Shown here: piece after piece, positions 30,755-39,416 of the stretch | Layout of the letters: the number at the start of each line of letters is the position of its first letter | How positions within the stretch are numbered: the stretch's first letter is position 1 | Origin: Candidatus Woesebacteria bacterium GW2011_GWB1_38_8b | GTDB lineage: Bacteria > Patescibacteriota > Microgenomatia > UBA8517 | DNA: 42,272 nucleotides | Reading direction: 5' to 3' | NCBI GenBank assembly: GCA_000993115.1 | Contig: LBVN01000011.1 | Coordinates: 1-42,272, forward strand | The notes under the pieces: generated by a model | Database searches by the model: none | What the model saw: only the letters and a program-made list of their open reading frames with translations | What the model was told of the DNA's origin: nothing | Position numbers and translations under genes: made by a program

Positions 30755-31039
30755 ATGTCCGAACGAGCCAAAGCACATCCAGCATATACTACTGATTGGG
30801 AAGATGAAATTGTTAATGTTCTTCAAATCAAACCACCAACTGGCTTGACACATACAGATGCAAACATGATGTGTGATTCTTGTGCGTATCACCAATCAAA
30901 CCCCGGCCCCTACTGTGGTGGATTCCAATATGGAAATGGTGGAAATTTGAATTCAGCTGCAATAAGTTCAGAACAACCACTAAGAAAAAAAGAATGGAAA
31001 ATATTACTTACGACAGCGGGTTGCAAAGCGGAAACATAG
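30755..31039 (+). CDS. Small cysteine-containing protein of unknown function
   Basis: The 94-residue protein has a clear Shine-Dalgarno (AAGGAG, 30739-30744), uncommon in this window. It contains M-C-D-S-C-AYH and YCGGF and a final GCKAET, so three or four cysteines could bind metal or form disulfides. There is no signal peptide or membrane segment. It follows the pseudouridine synthase by 25 bases. The family is not recognised. Confidence 0.5.
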   Translation: MSERAKAHPAYTTDWEDEIVNVLQIKPPTGLTHTDANMMCDSCAYHQSNPGPYCGGFQYGNGGNLNSAAISSEQPLRKKEWKILLTTAGCKAET

Positions 31040-31094
31040 AACCTGTTTCAAAACTTGCCTTTCAGACCTGTTTTGATGTCGTCCGACAAGGTTA

Positions 31095-31121
31095 TATGAA
31101 GTGTTTTGAAACCACTTCATA
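31095..31121. repeat. Hairpin between two genes
   Basis: TATGAAGTG (31095-31103) and CACTTCATA (31113-31121) pair perfectly. No T run follows, so its role as a terminator is doubtful. Confidence 0.4.
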
Positions 31122-31175
31122 GGGTGAAAGATTTTCTTTACTTCTAGTGTGATTTACGCTTAAATTAATACACCA

Positions 31176-32861
31176 ATGGATTTTTCACAAATATCAATTC
31201 TTTTCGTTGTAGCAAGCGCTTTTGCCTTAATCGCCAGATATTTTAAGCAACCACTTATAGTCGGATATCTATTTGCGGGGATTTTTTTAAATCTGACAGG
31301 AATAATTAAAGAGCCGGCAACACTGAAAAGCTTTAGTCAGATTGGAGTTGCGCTTCTTCTTTTTCTTCTTGGCCTAGAGGTCAAATTATCTGAGTTTTCG
31401 GCGATTGGGAAACACGCATTGTATGTTGGAGTAGGGCAGATATTTATAACATCATTTATCGGTATATTGTTTTGTTTGGTATTAGGCTTTTCACTTTCAT
31501 CTTCTTTTTTTATCGCAATTGCACTAACGTTTTCCTCAACTATAGTTTTGGTTAAACTTCTTTCCGAAAAAAAAGACTTATCAAGTTTGTACGGACGAAT
31601 GGCAGTTGGAATAATGCTGATACAGGATTTTTTTGCGATTGCGGCACTTATCTTTTTGACCTCGCAAGCCGGCAAAATGACAACACTACAGTATTTTCTT
31701 CTCCCGTTAAAGTTTGTAATTTTAATTTTTGTTGTTTTTTATCTTTCAAAAAAAATAATCCCATTTTTATTCGAAAAAGTTGCACAAAACTCATCCGAGC
31801 TTTTATTTGTTATAAGCATTTCCTGGGCGCTGGGTTTTTCGGCTTTGGTTGCATATCCATTAGGGTTGTCGCTTGAAGTTGGGGGGTTTTTGGCCGGGCT
31901 TGCACTTTCAAACCTTCCCGAAAATATGCAGATTGGCTCCCGTGCCAGGCCATTAAAAGACTTCTTTTTGATATTGTTTTTTTTGAATTTAGGGATGGTA
32001 TTTGCTTTTGATAGGGGAGTATTGGGTGAAATAGCCTTTCCTGCACTCATCCTATCTGTCTTTGTTCTGATTGGCAGTCCGATAATCATCATGAGTCTAA
32101 TGGGTATACTTGGCTATAAAAAACGGACTTCGTTTTTAACCGGAATTTCGATTGCACAAATTTCAGAATTCTCGCTCATTTTAGTTGCAATTGCTCAGGG
32201 AATGGGGAAGCTTAGCGATACTGTTGTGTCGCTTGTTTTATTAGTTGGAATTATTACCATGACTACTTCAACTTACGCTATTATGCACGCAGAAAAATTA
32301 TTTAAGGCAATCTCTTCGTTTTTGAATATTTTTGAGAGAAAAAATGTAAAGGAGCGGGCACTTTTGAAGAAGTCGCTTCTTTCAAAGCATATTATTTTAA
32401 TTGGTTGTCATAGAACAGGGTCGGCTATTGCCCGGTTTTTAATTAAGAAAAGCGTTGAATTTGTTATAGTTGATTTCGACCCTAAGGTATATGCAAAAAT
32501 GTCTGCAGACGGAGTTGCGGTTGTACTAGGTGACGTCTCAGACCCTGAAATATTGGAAGCAGCAAATGCCGAAAATTCAAAGATGATAATTTCAACTATT
32601 TCGAATTTGGAAGATGATATGTATATTTTGGAGTACATTAGGAAACTGGAAGATAAACCTGCAACTATATTTACAGCGACCTCAAAAAGCGATGCTATGA
32701 ATCTTTACCAAAAGGGTGCCACTTTTGTGCTTCTACCCGAAATGCTGGCGGGGGAATATATTAGAAATTTGCTGCGTGGGAATCAGTTTAATAAACAAAA
32801 CTTAATAAAATCGGGAAAGTTTTATTACGAGAGGGTAATAGTCTCAAAACAGTCTATTTAG
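31176..32861 (+). CDS. Kef-type cation/proton antiporter with TrkA-N (RCK) domain
   Basis: The 561-residue protein has about 12 transmembrane helices of the CPA2 family (residues 5-380), with LSSLYGRMAVGIMLIQDFFAI and LSLEVGGFLAGLALSN near the conserved ion path. After a linker, a Rossmann RCK domain starts at about residue 408 (HIILIGCHRTGSAIARFL). The canonical GxGxxG reads GCHRTG, so NAD(H) binding may be altered. VDFDPKVY provides the acidic end of strand 2. It exchanges K+ or Na+ for protons, gated through the RCK domain. Confidence 0.88.
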   Translation: MDFSQISILFVVASAFALIARYFKQPLIVGYLFAGIFLNLTGIIKEPATLKSFSQIGVALLLFLLGLEVKLSEFSAIGKHALYVGVGQIFITSFIGILFCLVLGFSLSSSFFIAIALTFSSTIVLVKLLSEKKDLSSLYGRMAVGIMLIQDFFAIAALIFLTSQAGKMTTLQYFLLPLKFVILIFVVFYLSKKIIPFLFEKVAQNSSELLFVISISWALGFSALVAYPLGLSLEVGGFLAGLALSNLPENMQIGSRARPLKDFFLILFFLNLGMVFAFDRGVLGEIAFPALILSVFVLIGSPIIIMSLMGILGYKKRTSFLTGISIAQISEFSLILVAIAQGMGKLSDTVVSLVLLVGIITMTTSTYAIMHAEKLFKAISSFLNIFERKNVKERALLKKSLLSKHIILIGCHRTGSAIARFLIKKSVEFVIVDFDPKVYAKMSADGVAVVLGDVSDPEILEAANAENSKMIISTISNLEDDMYILEYIRKLEDKPATIFTATSKSDAMNLYQKGATFVLLPEMLAGEYIRNLLRGNQFNKQNLIKSGKFYYERVIVSKQSI

Positions 32862-32888
32862 TAGATTTTATACTAGAACTTAAAAACA

Positions 32889-33809
32889 ATGCTTATCCGT
32901 AAAAAAAGAAAAATAAAAAAGAAGTCAGGTAAAAAAAATATAATTCGGATATCGATTTTTTGGATTATTTTTGTATCGATCTTATTATTTATTTGGATTT
33001 CTTTATTTTCAGGGTCAGTTTGGGAGAAAAAAAGCAAGCTTGTATTAGTCCGGGCGAAAACTACGGACAGTGTGGATCTACTGATTTTTGACCCTTCAAA
33101 TTCAGAAGTCGTAGAGTTTGTTATACCGGAAGGCACTGAAGTCGAGGTGGTCGGGAATCTCGGAATAAGAAAGATAGGAAAACTCTGGGATCTATCAGTT
33201 GATGAAAATAAAGAAGGTTTGTTACTGCGAAACACAATTGAAAAAAATTTCTTGTTGCCGGTTGATGGTTGGATTGGACCCGACACGAATCCAATAAGTG
33301 CAAACTATTTCGATAAAATTAAATTTGTTTTAATCGGAAACAATACAAACCTGAATCTTAGGGATAGATTAAAAATAATTATATTTTTACTTAAAAATCC
33401 CAAATCCGACGTCCGTCAAAATTTTAAAGACTTCTCCTTTTTGAAAGAGGGGATTGGGGAGGACGGTAAACAAAATTATCAGATAAATGGTGAAATAACG
33501 GAAAGAATACGATCCTATTTTTCCGAAAAGTATTTTTTTGAAAATAATTACAAAATAATGATCAAAAGAGGTCCTGAGAATTCTTATTTGTCGGAAAAAG
33601 TAGGCAAGATAATTGAAATTCTGGGAGCTAAACCGGCTTACTCGACATACAATTCTGATTTAGAAATCGAAGGCTGTATTATTTACACGAAGGATTTGTA
33701 TCTGTCGACAAAGTTAACAAATATCTTTAACTGCAAATTGATGGATAAAAAAGAAGGCGTTTTTGATGCTGTGATTTATATAGGTAGTGGTTTAGAGAAA
33801 GAATTTTAA
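32889..33809 (+). CDS. Membrane-anchored protein resembling LytR/CpsA/Psr C-terminal proteins
   Basis: The 306-residue protein has a very basic N-terminus (KKRKIKKKSGKK), one transmembrane helix (about 21-42) and an extracytoplasmic domain. The core (DSVDLLIFDPSNSEVVEFVIP) recalls a degenerate LCP phosphotransferase. The C-terminal part (IMIKRGPENSYLSEKVGKII, then ILGAKPAY) matches the LytR_C pattern. A -10 (TATACT, 32869-32874) lies 14 bases before the ATG. It may handle cell-envelope polymers, as does the PilM-like/LytR_C fusion in the pilus operon. No catalytic residues could be confirmed. Confidence 0.55.
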   Translation: MLIRKKRKIKKKSGKKNIIRISIFWIIFVSILLFIWISLFSGSVWEKKSKLVLVRAKTTDSVDLLIFDPSNSEVVEFVIPEGTEVEVVGNLGIRKIGKLWDLSVDENKEGLLLRNTIEKNFLLPVDGWIGPDTNPISANYFDKIKFVLIGNNTNLNLRDRLKIIIFLLKNPKSDVRQNFKDFSFLKEGIGEDGKQNYQINGEITERIRSYFSEKYFFENNYKIMIKRGPENSYLSEKVGKIIEILGAKPAYSTYNSDLEIEGCIIYTKDLYLSTKLTNIFNCKLMDKKEGVFDAVIYIGSGLEKEF

Positions 33810-33819
33810 AAAATTTAAA

Positions 33820-34533
33820 TTATTCTTCTGAGGGGTTAGAATCTTCGTCAGAAACACCCTCGCCATCACTTTCACTTTCTTTTTTGTGAACCAGTTCGGG
33901 GGGAGTAAAAGAAATATAATCAATTTTTTCGGTACTGAACGATGGTACATCGGAAGAACTTGAAGATCTTTTTAGTTCTCTAATAAAAACTTTAACTTCG
34001 GCTTTATCGACTGACTTAACCCACACTCCGTATTCGTAGCCTCTTGAAATAAGTGTTTTCATCCTTGCCGATATATCATCCGGAAGTCTACCGAGATATT
34101 TTGAGTCTTTCGTACAAATTGAGATTTTATGACCGTGTGCGTTTAGTTTTACATCGTCACCTGCATCCAGCTTGGCTATTAAACCCTTATCCCCAAGATT
34201 GATTAGTCCAACGACCTTTGTTTTTCCTGGCTCTTCTAAGAAAAGCTGAGGTTTAACAGGTTCGGATTTGTAAGCTTCACCGTTTTTCATTGACTTCCAC
34301 TTGTCAAAAGCTTTTAGAGCGATGGTGTTGAAAGGGTCTATAACAAGCACTTTTTTTGCTGTCTTTTTGGCCAACTCAATCTTTCCCAGCTCGGCATATG
34401 CCCGTGCTGTTCTGTTTAAGGCGTCAGTATTGTTCGGATCGCTATCAAGGATCTCTTTGTTTAACTCGAGTGCTTCGTCCCAATTGCCGCTTAGGGCTTT
34501 CTGGATCGCTTGTTGGGCAAGGCTGTTATTCAT
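33820..34533 (-). CDS. TPR protein with a beta-rich C-terminal domain
   Basis: The 237-residue protein starts with two to three tetratricopeptide repeats: IQKALSGNWDEALELNKEILDSDPNN and ALNRTARAYAELGKIELAKKTAKKVLVIDP are the clearest. A beta-rich domain follows (about 107-190, KVVGLINLGDKGLIAKLDAGDDV, then KYLGRLPDDIS), which resembles HIRAN-like folds. The tail is acidic and serine-rich. It has no membrane segment, so it is likely an adaptor of unknown role. TATATT on the minus strand ends 10 bases before the ATG. Confidence 0.55.
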   Translation of the reverse strand: MNNSLAQQAIQKALSGNWDEALELNKEILDSDPNNTDALNRTARAYAELGKIELAKKTAKKVLVIDPFNTIALKAFDKWKSMKNGEAYKSEPVKPQLFLEEPGKTKVVGLINLGDKGLIAKLDAGDDVKLNAHGHKISICTKDSKYLGRLPDDISARMKTLISRGYEYGVWVKSVDKAEVKVFIRELKRSSSSSDVPSFSTEKIDYISFTPPELVHKKESESDGEGVSDEDSNPSEE

Positions 34534-34637
34534 AACTTATAATAATATAGGAAAAATATATCAACTTCATACGAGTATAAAGTTGCAAATTATATTGTCA
34601 ATATATATTTTGGGTGTACGATTAAAATACAGGTTCA

Positions 34638-34646
34638 TGCTATAAT
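34638..34646 (+). promoter_or_regulatory. Extended -10 promoter of yebC
   Basis: TGCTATAAT (34638-34646) precedes the yebC ATG by 20 bases, giving a leader of about 14 bases. No Shine-Dalgarno is present. Confidence 0.6.
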
Positions 34647-34666
34647 CGTTTGTTGAAATTACTACT

Positions 34667-35410
34667 ATGAGCGGACATTCTCATTACGCAACAATTAAAC
34701 GTCAAAAGTCAGCAAACGATGCGGTAAAAGGAAAAGTATTCTCAAAATACGCCCGGGCAATTCAAATCGCTGTTAAAACCGGTGGAAGTCCTGATCCCAA
34801 TAGTAATTACAAGCTGAGGATGACGATTGAAGCAGCACGGGGAGAAAATATGCCGAAAGAAAATATTGAACGGGCAATCAGTCGCGCAGCAGGGGACTCG
34901 GCAAACATCGAAGAGGTAACTTATGAAGGATTTGGTCCTGTTGGGGTATCTGTAATTGTAGAAGTTGCAACGGATAACAGAAACAGAACCGCTCAGGAAA
35001 TGAAGAATTTTTTCGAAAAGGGTGGGGGAAGTCTGGCGGGACCGGGAGCAGTTTCTTACAATTTTGATCAAAAAGGTATTATTTTAACCCAAAAAGGCGA
35101 GAATCCGGAAAAAACAATGTTAACTTTAATTGATGCGGGGGCTGAAGATGTGGAAGAAGTTGACGACGGATTTGAAGTGTATGTGACTCCGACTCAAACA
35201 GCGGCCGTTAAAGAAAAGCTTGAGAGTATGGGCATAAAAGTGACTTCTGCAAAACTGATTATGAAACCTAAAAATATGCAGACAGTCAGCACTAAAGAAG
35301 ATGCCAATAAAGTTTTGAATTGGTTAGAAAAATTAGAGGAGCATGAAGATGTACAAAAAGTGTTCGTAAACTTAGATATTCCTCAGGAGTTGGTCGCAGA
35401 GTTGTCTTAA
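34667..35410 (+). CDS. yebC: YebC/PmpR family transcription or translation factor
   Basis: The 247-residue protein has the full family pattern: MSGHSHYATIKRQKSANDAVKGKVFSKYA at the start, GENMPKENIERAI, VTYEGFGPVGVSVIVEVATDNRNRT and the acidic C-terminal half. Members act as DNA-binding regulators and some relieve ribosome stalling at proline runs. The efp gene lies 6 kb away. It is followed by a membrane protein after 11 bases. Confidence 0.95.
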   Translation: MSGHSHYATIKRQKSANDAVKGKVFSKYARAIQIAVKTGGSPDPNSNYKLRMTIEAARGENMPKENIERAISRAAGDSANIEEVTYEGFGPVGVSVIVEVATDNRNRTAQEMKNFFEKGGGSLAGPGAVSYNFDQKGIILTQKGENPEKTMLTLIDAGAEDVEEVDDGFEVYVTPTQTAAVKEKLESMGIKVTSAKLIMKPKNMQTVSTKEDANKVLNWLEKLEEHEDVQKVFVNLDIPQELVAELS

Positions 35411-35421
35411 CAGTTTATTTC

Positions 35422-36204
35422 ATGCAAATATTTTCAAAGCGTAAAAGATTTGTAATAGCATCTGTACTTCTTTCCATTGGTTTTTTGGGTATACAAGCAC
35501 TACCTGAAGCTTTTAGGTTTATAAGTATAGGTATACTTGGTATATTTACATTGATATTTTTTATATTGAGCCTTTGGGAAGGCTTATCACGGGATTTGAC
35601 ACTTCTGACTTTGATTTTACCTTTTTTCTATACTGTCGCCATTGGGTTTTTTTGGTTTTTGCTTCCGTCAAGTATTTTTGCCAAGTTTCCGGTAATTATT
35701 CTTTATGGTATTGGAATATACGCGCTTAATTTAACAATGAATATATATACAGTTTCTGCGATTCGTACAATTGCACTTCTTCGGGCCGCAAGGGGAGTAG
35801 GATTTGTGTTAACACTTTTTACTCTATTTTTACTTTTCGATAATATTCTGTCAGTACGTCTACCGATATATTTCTCTGCTCCGATTATTGCTCTTTTGTC
35901 TTTTCCGATTTATTTACAAGGGTTTTGGTCGGTTACATTAGATAAGAATTTTACTCAAGAAATAATAAGTACATCTTTTATTTCAAGCTTAATTACGACA
36001 GAGATTGCCGTAAGCTTGTTTTTTTGGCCTGTAACTATCGCAGTCGGATCCTTATTTTTGACATTAACTGCGTATGTGATGCTTGGTTTAGGTCAGTCCA
36101 ATCTCGAAGGTAGGCTCTTTAAAGGAACAGTTAGAGATTATATTCTAGTTGCAGTTATCGTTTTTATTGGAATGTATTTTTTAACAAGTTGGAGTGGTCT
36201 TTAA
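35422..36204 (+). CDS. Multi-pass membrane protein, unknown family
   Basis: The 260-residue protein has seven or eight hydrophobic segments and short basic loops. The only striking conserved-looking stretch is TVSAIRTIALLRAARGVGF. No catalytic motif, signal peptide or domain is recognised. It follows yebC by 11 bases and seems to share its transcript. The next 800 bases hold no gene. Confidence 0.6.
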   Translation: MQIFSKRKRFVIASVLLSIGFLGIQALPEAFRFISIGILGIFTLIFFILSLWEGLSRDLTLLTLILPFFYTVAIGFFWFLLPSSIFAKFPVIILYGIGIYALNLTMNIYTVSAIRTIALLRAARGVGFVLTLFTLFLLFDNILSVRLPIYFSAPIIALLSFPIYLQGFWSVTLDKNFTQEIISTSFISSLITTEIAVSLFFWPVTIAVGSLFLTLTAYVMLGLGQSNLEGRLFKGTVRDYILVAVIVFIGMYFLTSWSGL

Positions 36205-36682
36205 TAAAAGACATCTATTACTGAGGGAGGGGAGGGGTATACCAAAAACAATATTTTATCCTATATTTATTATAGGTCTAGTTTTTCACATTATATTATA
36301 GGTGTTTTCACGAGCGGTACATGAAAATATGTCAACGTAAAATACCCGAAGTATGATAACGTCCTTATCAGCTTCAGATGATATAGTTTGTTATGTTAAA
36401 CAGGCTCGGTAACCCACTTACAAGAGTAGTCTTAACCCTACAGGAGGCTGAATAATATAGTTGCATAGATTTCTTAAAAGGGTAAGCTCTCTTTGTGGAT
36501 AAGTGCTAATAGATAAAATATATGTTAACTATCCGAAAGAGTATAACAAAACATTATTTAAACACTTCTGTGTTGTTTACAATATAAAGATCCTACCTCT
36601 CTCTTGATAATAGATGACTTCTATAAGGGAAGCTAAAATCTAATATGTCGCACAATATAACTTTTGCGACGTTATTTAATAT

Positions 36683-36716
36683 GAGCCAGGGAGGAGGGCT
36701 CTTTATTACTTTTTTC
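36683..36716 (+). terminator. Terminator-like hairpin in the gene-free region
   Basis: GAGCC (36683-36687) pairs with GGCTC (36697-36701) around AGGGAGGAG, followed by a T-rich stretch ending in six T. The stem is short. Confidence 0.45.
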
Positions 36717-36914
36717 TTAAGATTTAATTCTCTTATAACTTAAGTGTTATTTTATATATAATCTTTCTCCTCTTTTCCCGGATGTCTATATAGTTGTTAA
36801 TTCCTTATAAAACCCGAAGGATCTATGACTCCCCCGCACTTTTTTAAAATATGTCTATACCTGCGGAATATATAAAGGAAATACCGAATATACGGGATAA
36901 TATATGAATATGTT

Positions 36915-36939
36915 AGACGACTAAACTAGCCGTCTTTTT
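36915..36939 (+). terminator. Intrinsic terminator at the end of the gene-free region
   Basis: AGACG (36915-36919) and CTA (36921-36923) pair with TAG (36927-36929) and CGTCT (36931-36935) around AAC, with one mismatch, then TTTT. It ends a plus-strand transcript that has no known gene. Confidence 0.7.
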
Positions 36940-37009
36940 ATCCAAACCCACCTTAGAATTGATTTGGTGAAACGCATTTTACGATGTAAGTATATAATTG
37001 GTAAAAAAT

Positions 37010-37525
37010 ATGGAATACGAGCAACTTTCTTATTGGAAAGAGTTTTCAAAAACTACACCTTGGATATTTGAAAATCTATGGTACTGGGCAGAAAGAAATT
37101 TGGATGTTACTCGTGTAGAAGTTGAAGGTTGTCAAACTGGTCATTGGTTTATGTCAGAAAAAGACCAACCCGAAAAGCATGATGTTGGAGTTGTTATTTA
37201 TTGTAAGGATTCGGGATATGGTGTGGACACCTCATTCATCAGCCGATTAAGTCCTGCAGGTTTTATTTCTAAGAGGCAGTTATTAGTTGCTAAAGATCAA
37301 TTAAAAGGTTCATCTTCATGCAGGATGATAAATATTAGGAAAAATTGGAGATTTTTTGAGTTTGAACCTTGGACAAGTTTGACAGAAGATACTGAACATA
37401 TAGACTCTCTTGAATTTGATATTTCGGAGCTCGCATTATCCTTAAATGCATTAGACTCGGTAACAGTTCAAAATTTATCAATTGAAGAAGCTTCATCTAC
37501 ATACAAAAGATGGTTTAAAAAGTAG
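37010..37525 (+). CDS. Protein of unknown function
   Basis: From ATG 37010 it has 171 residues. TATAAT (36993-36998) ends 11 bases before it, so it is near-leaderless. A TTG four codons upstream overlaps the -10. The sequence is rich in Trp and acidic residues (TPWIFENLWYWAERNLD, then NWRFFEFEPWTSLTEDTEHIDS). It has no signal, membrane helix or known motif. One conserved-looking element is HDVGVVIYCKDSGYGVDTS. Confidence 0.55.
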   Translation: MEYEQLSYWKEFSKTTPWIFENLWYWAERNLDVTRVEVEGCQTGHWFMSEKDQPEKHDVGVVIYCKDSGYGVDTSFISRLSPAGFISKRQLLVAKDQLKGSSSCRMINIRKNWRFFEFEPWTSLTEDTEHIDSLEFDISELALSLNALDSVTVQNLSIEEASSTYKRWFKK

Positions 37526-37545
37526 AAGGTTAGTGTCGCACAATG

Positions 37546-37574
37546 TTGACACCTCGTTTTACTCGGTGTAAACT
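37546..37574 (+). promoter_or_regulatory. Promoter of the Xer recombinase gene
   Basis: TTGACA (37546-37551), 17-base spacer, TAAACT (37569-37574). ACACC/GGTGT arms lie within it. The sequence TGTCGCACAAT just upstream (37534-37544) also occurs at 36646. Confidence 0.6.
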
Positions 37575-37658
37575 GAAATTGTTACGGTGGTTTGGTGAAA
37601 AAGATCTTTGGAGTACTAACAAATTAATCACTACCTACTAAACGCCAGTCACTAATTT

Positions 37659-38633
37659 ATGCCTGCTGCCCTACCCAACCGGCAAAGTGTATTAGATAAA
37701 AAAATTGAAGATTATCTTGATTATTTAAATATTGAAAAAGGCTCCTCTTCTTTAACAATAAGAAACTATAGACATTATTTAACCCGCTTTTCACACTGGA
37801 TTATAGGACAGAACATGGACGTAACACCAGAAGATATTACTCCGGAATTGGTAAGACAATTTAGGGTTTATTTATCCAAGCAAACTGACCAGAAAGGAAA
37901 ATTGTTATCAAAAAAAACTCAAAGCTATCATGTAATTGCAATTAGATCTCTTCTTCGCTGGCTTATAAAAAACGACTACAACGTTATGTCTCCCGATAAA
38001 ATAGATTTGCCAAAAATTGAAGAAAGACAGGTAAAATTTTTAAATGGTGAGCAGGTTGACAGACTTCTTAATGCACCAAGTCTTTCAAAAATAAACGGTA
38101 AGCGCGATAAAGCGATTTTGGAGGTACTTTTTTCTGCAGGGCTTCGTGTTTCTGAGTTGGTAAAACTAGATCGGGATAAGGTAGATTTGGATAGACGCGA
38201 GTTCGGAATTGTTGGAAAAGGAGGGCGCGGGAGGGTTGTCTTTTTGTCTCACCGTGCCGCAGAGTGGCTTGGAAAATATGTTAAAGATCGCAAAGACGAG
38301 TTCAGACCTATGTTTGTAAGACACAGAACCGGGAAAGACGGTGAAGAAAAAATTGACTCATACGAAGCAGGTGGCGAAAAAATGCGGCTTTCAGTGCGTT
38401 CTGTGCAGAGAATGATCAAAAAATATGCGCGAAAGATAAACCTTCCGGTTGATGTAACTCCGCATGTAATGCGACATAGTTTTGCAACCGATTTATTAAT
38501 TGCAGGTGCAGACATCCGAAGTGTTCAGGAAATGCTGGGACATAAAAATATTCAGACGACCCAAATTTATACACACGTTACTCACCGTCACTTGAAAGAA
38601 ATCCACGACCAGTTTCATGACAAAAGAAACTGA
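37659..38633 (+). CDS. xerD: Tyrosine recombinase of the XerC/XerD type
   Basis: The 324-residue protein has a SAM-like N-terminal domain (residues 15-105) and the catalytic core. The active-site residues are visible: Arg in SAGLRVSEL, Lys in IVGKGGRGR, HxxR as H-V-M-R-H-S, His in MLGHKNIQTT and Tyr in IYTHV. It probably resolves chromosome dimers at dif, and no second xer gene is in the window. The length (about 300 in E. coli) is slightly long. Symbol xerD is the best guess, since a single Xer recombinase could serve both roles. Confidence 0.9.
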   Translation: MPAALPNRQSVLDKKIEDYLDYLNIEKGSSSLTIRNYRHYLTRFSHWIIGQNMDVTPEDITPELVRQFRVYLSKQTDQKGKLLSKKTQSYHVIAIRSLLRWLIKNDYNVMSPDKIDLPKIEERQVKFLNGEQVDRLLNAPSLSKINGKRDKAILEVLFSAGLRVSELVKLDRDKVDLDRREFGIVGKGGRGRVVFLSHRAAEWLGKYVKDRKDEFRPMFVRHRTGKDGEEKIDSYEAGGEKMRLSVRSVQRMIKKYARKINLPVDVTPHVMRHSFATDLLIAGADIRSVQEMLGHKNIQTTQIYTHVTHRHLKEIHDQFHDKRN

Positions 38634-38867
38634 TTACTTCTGGCGAATCTTGAAAAGCGCCAGCTGGTGAGTTTTACTTTTTATTTTTGAAAGCGCTGTC
38701 CTTTCGATTTGACGAACTCTCGATTCGGTAATTCCAAACTTCTTACCGATTTCTTCTAATGTAGTTCTTCGCAGACGTTTAATTAATACTTCACTTTCTT
38801 TTCCGCTAAGGTCAAAATTGTGCTTTATAAGGGATTTGAAATATCGTGTTGTTTGATTGGAGCGCAT
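38634..38867 (-). CDS. Stand-alone sigma-70 region 4-like protein
   Basis: The 77-residue protein is almost only a sigma region 4.2 helix-turn-helix: RRTTLEEIGKKFGITESRVRQIERTALSKIK. This is the -35-binding helix found at the end of RpoD, but no region 2 or 3 is present. The stop is directly after the xerD stop on the opposite strand. It could act as an anti-sigma-like competitor or as a transcription factor that binds -35 boxes. It is divergent from the hydrolase gene at 38911. Confidence 0.8.
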   Translation of the reverse strand: MRSNQTTRYFKSLIKHNFDLSGKESEVLIKRLRRTTLEEIGKKFGITESRVRQIERTALSKIKSKTHQLALFKIRQK

Positions 38868-38910
38868 TTCACTTTGGATTATACACCACTTAAAAATTGT
38901 ATAATAATCT

Positions 38911-39399
38911 ATGCGTACAATTATTCTGCCTGGGTATTCACTTCATAATAAAGATTGGGCGTATGACGTTAAGTCTAAATTAGAATCTGCGGGGTTTGAA
39001 GCGGAAGTTTACGAATGGAAACATTGGCAAGGTGGGAGAATGAATTTACCAGACGAAGTTAAAAACATTTGCAAAATAATTGGTGACGAAAAAGTTAATT
39101 TCATTGCGAAATCGATCGGAACAAAAGTGTTAATGAAAATATTTTCTAAAGTTGGGAAACAGATCAATAAAGTTATTTTGTGTGGAATTCCAATAGATCC
39201 GGTTACATACATGGGTGGAATAAAAAAGATTGGTGGAAAAAAATTACTTATATTCCAAAATTCCAAAGACCCATTCATGCCTTACAAAGCAATTTCGGTT
39301 TATGTAAAATTAATCGATAAAAACATTAAAGTAGTTGAGAAAGAAGCTAATACTCACGAATATCCGTACTACGATGAGTTTATAAATTTCCTGAAGTAA
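38911..39399 (+). CDS. Small alpha/beta hydrolase (RBBP9/YdeN type)
   Basis: The 162-residue protein starts RTIILPGYSLHNKDWAYDV, the family's opening. The nucleophile elbow reads FIAKSIGTKV (A-x-S-x-G), the acid may be D in NSKDPFMPY, and the histidine is in NTHEYPYYDEF. TATAAT (38900-38905) lies 5 bases before the ATG, so the transcript is leaderless. The substrate is unknown. gyrA converges on it with 17 bases between stops. Confidence 0.75.
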   Translation: MRTIILPGYSLHNKDWAYDVKSKLESAGFEAEVYEWKHWQGGRMNLPDEVKNICKIIGDEKVNFIAKSIGTKVLMKIFSKVGKQINKVILCGIPIDPVTYMGGIKKIGGKKLLIFQNSKDPFMPYKAISVYVKLIDKNIKVVEKEANTHEYPYYDEFINFLK

Positions 39400-39416
39400 T
39401 AAATTTTTAAAACTTA

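Larger units (their letters stand above)
36205..36990. other. Gene-free region with terminators, DnaA box and small hairpins
   Basis: No open frame above about 60 codons is present on either strand and no RNA class was recognised (rRNA, tmRNA and RNase P signatures were looked for). It contains a purine-rich start (GAGGGAGGGGAGGGG), an imperfect direct repeat around ATTATAGGT...TTTTCAC (36274-36312), one perfect DnaA box (TGTGGATAA, 36494-36502), a half-site TTATGTTAAAC (about 36390-36400) resembling the XerD arm of dif, a hairpin GTCGCA/TGCGAC (36647-36670), and two terminators. It may carry an unknown structured RNA or serve as a replication-related site. Confidence 0.5.

Noticed and set aside
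36220-36240. G-quadruplex in the purine-rich run GAGGGAGGGGAGGGG
   Set aside because: Only three G runs are present; four are needed.
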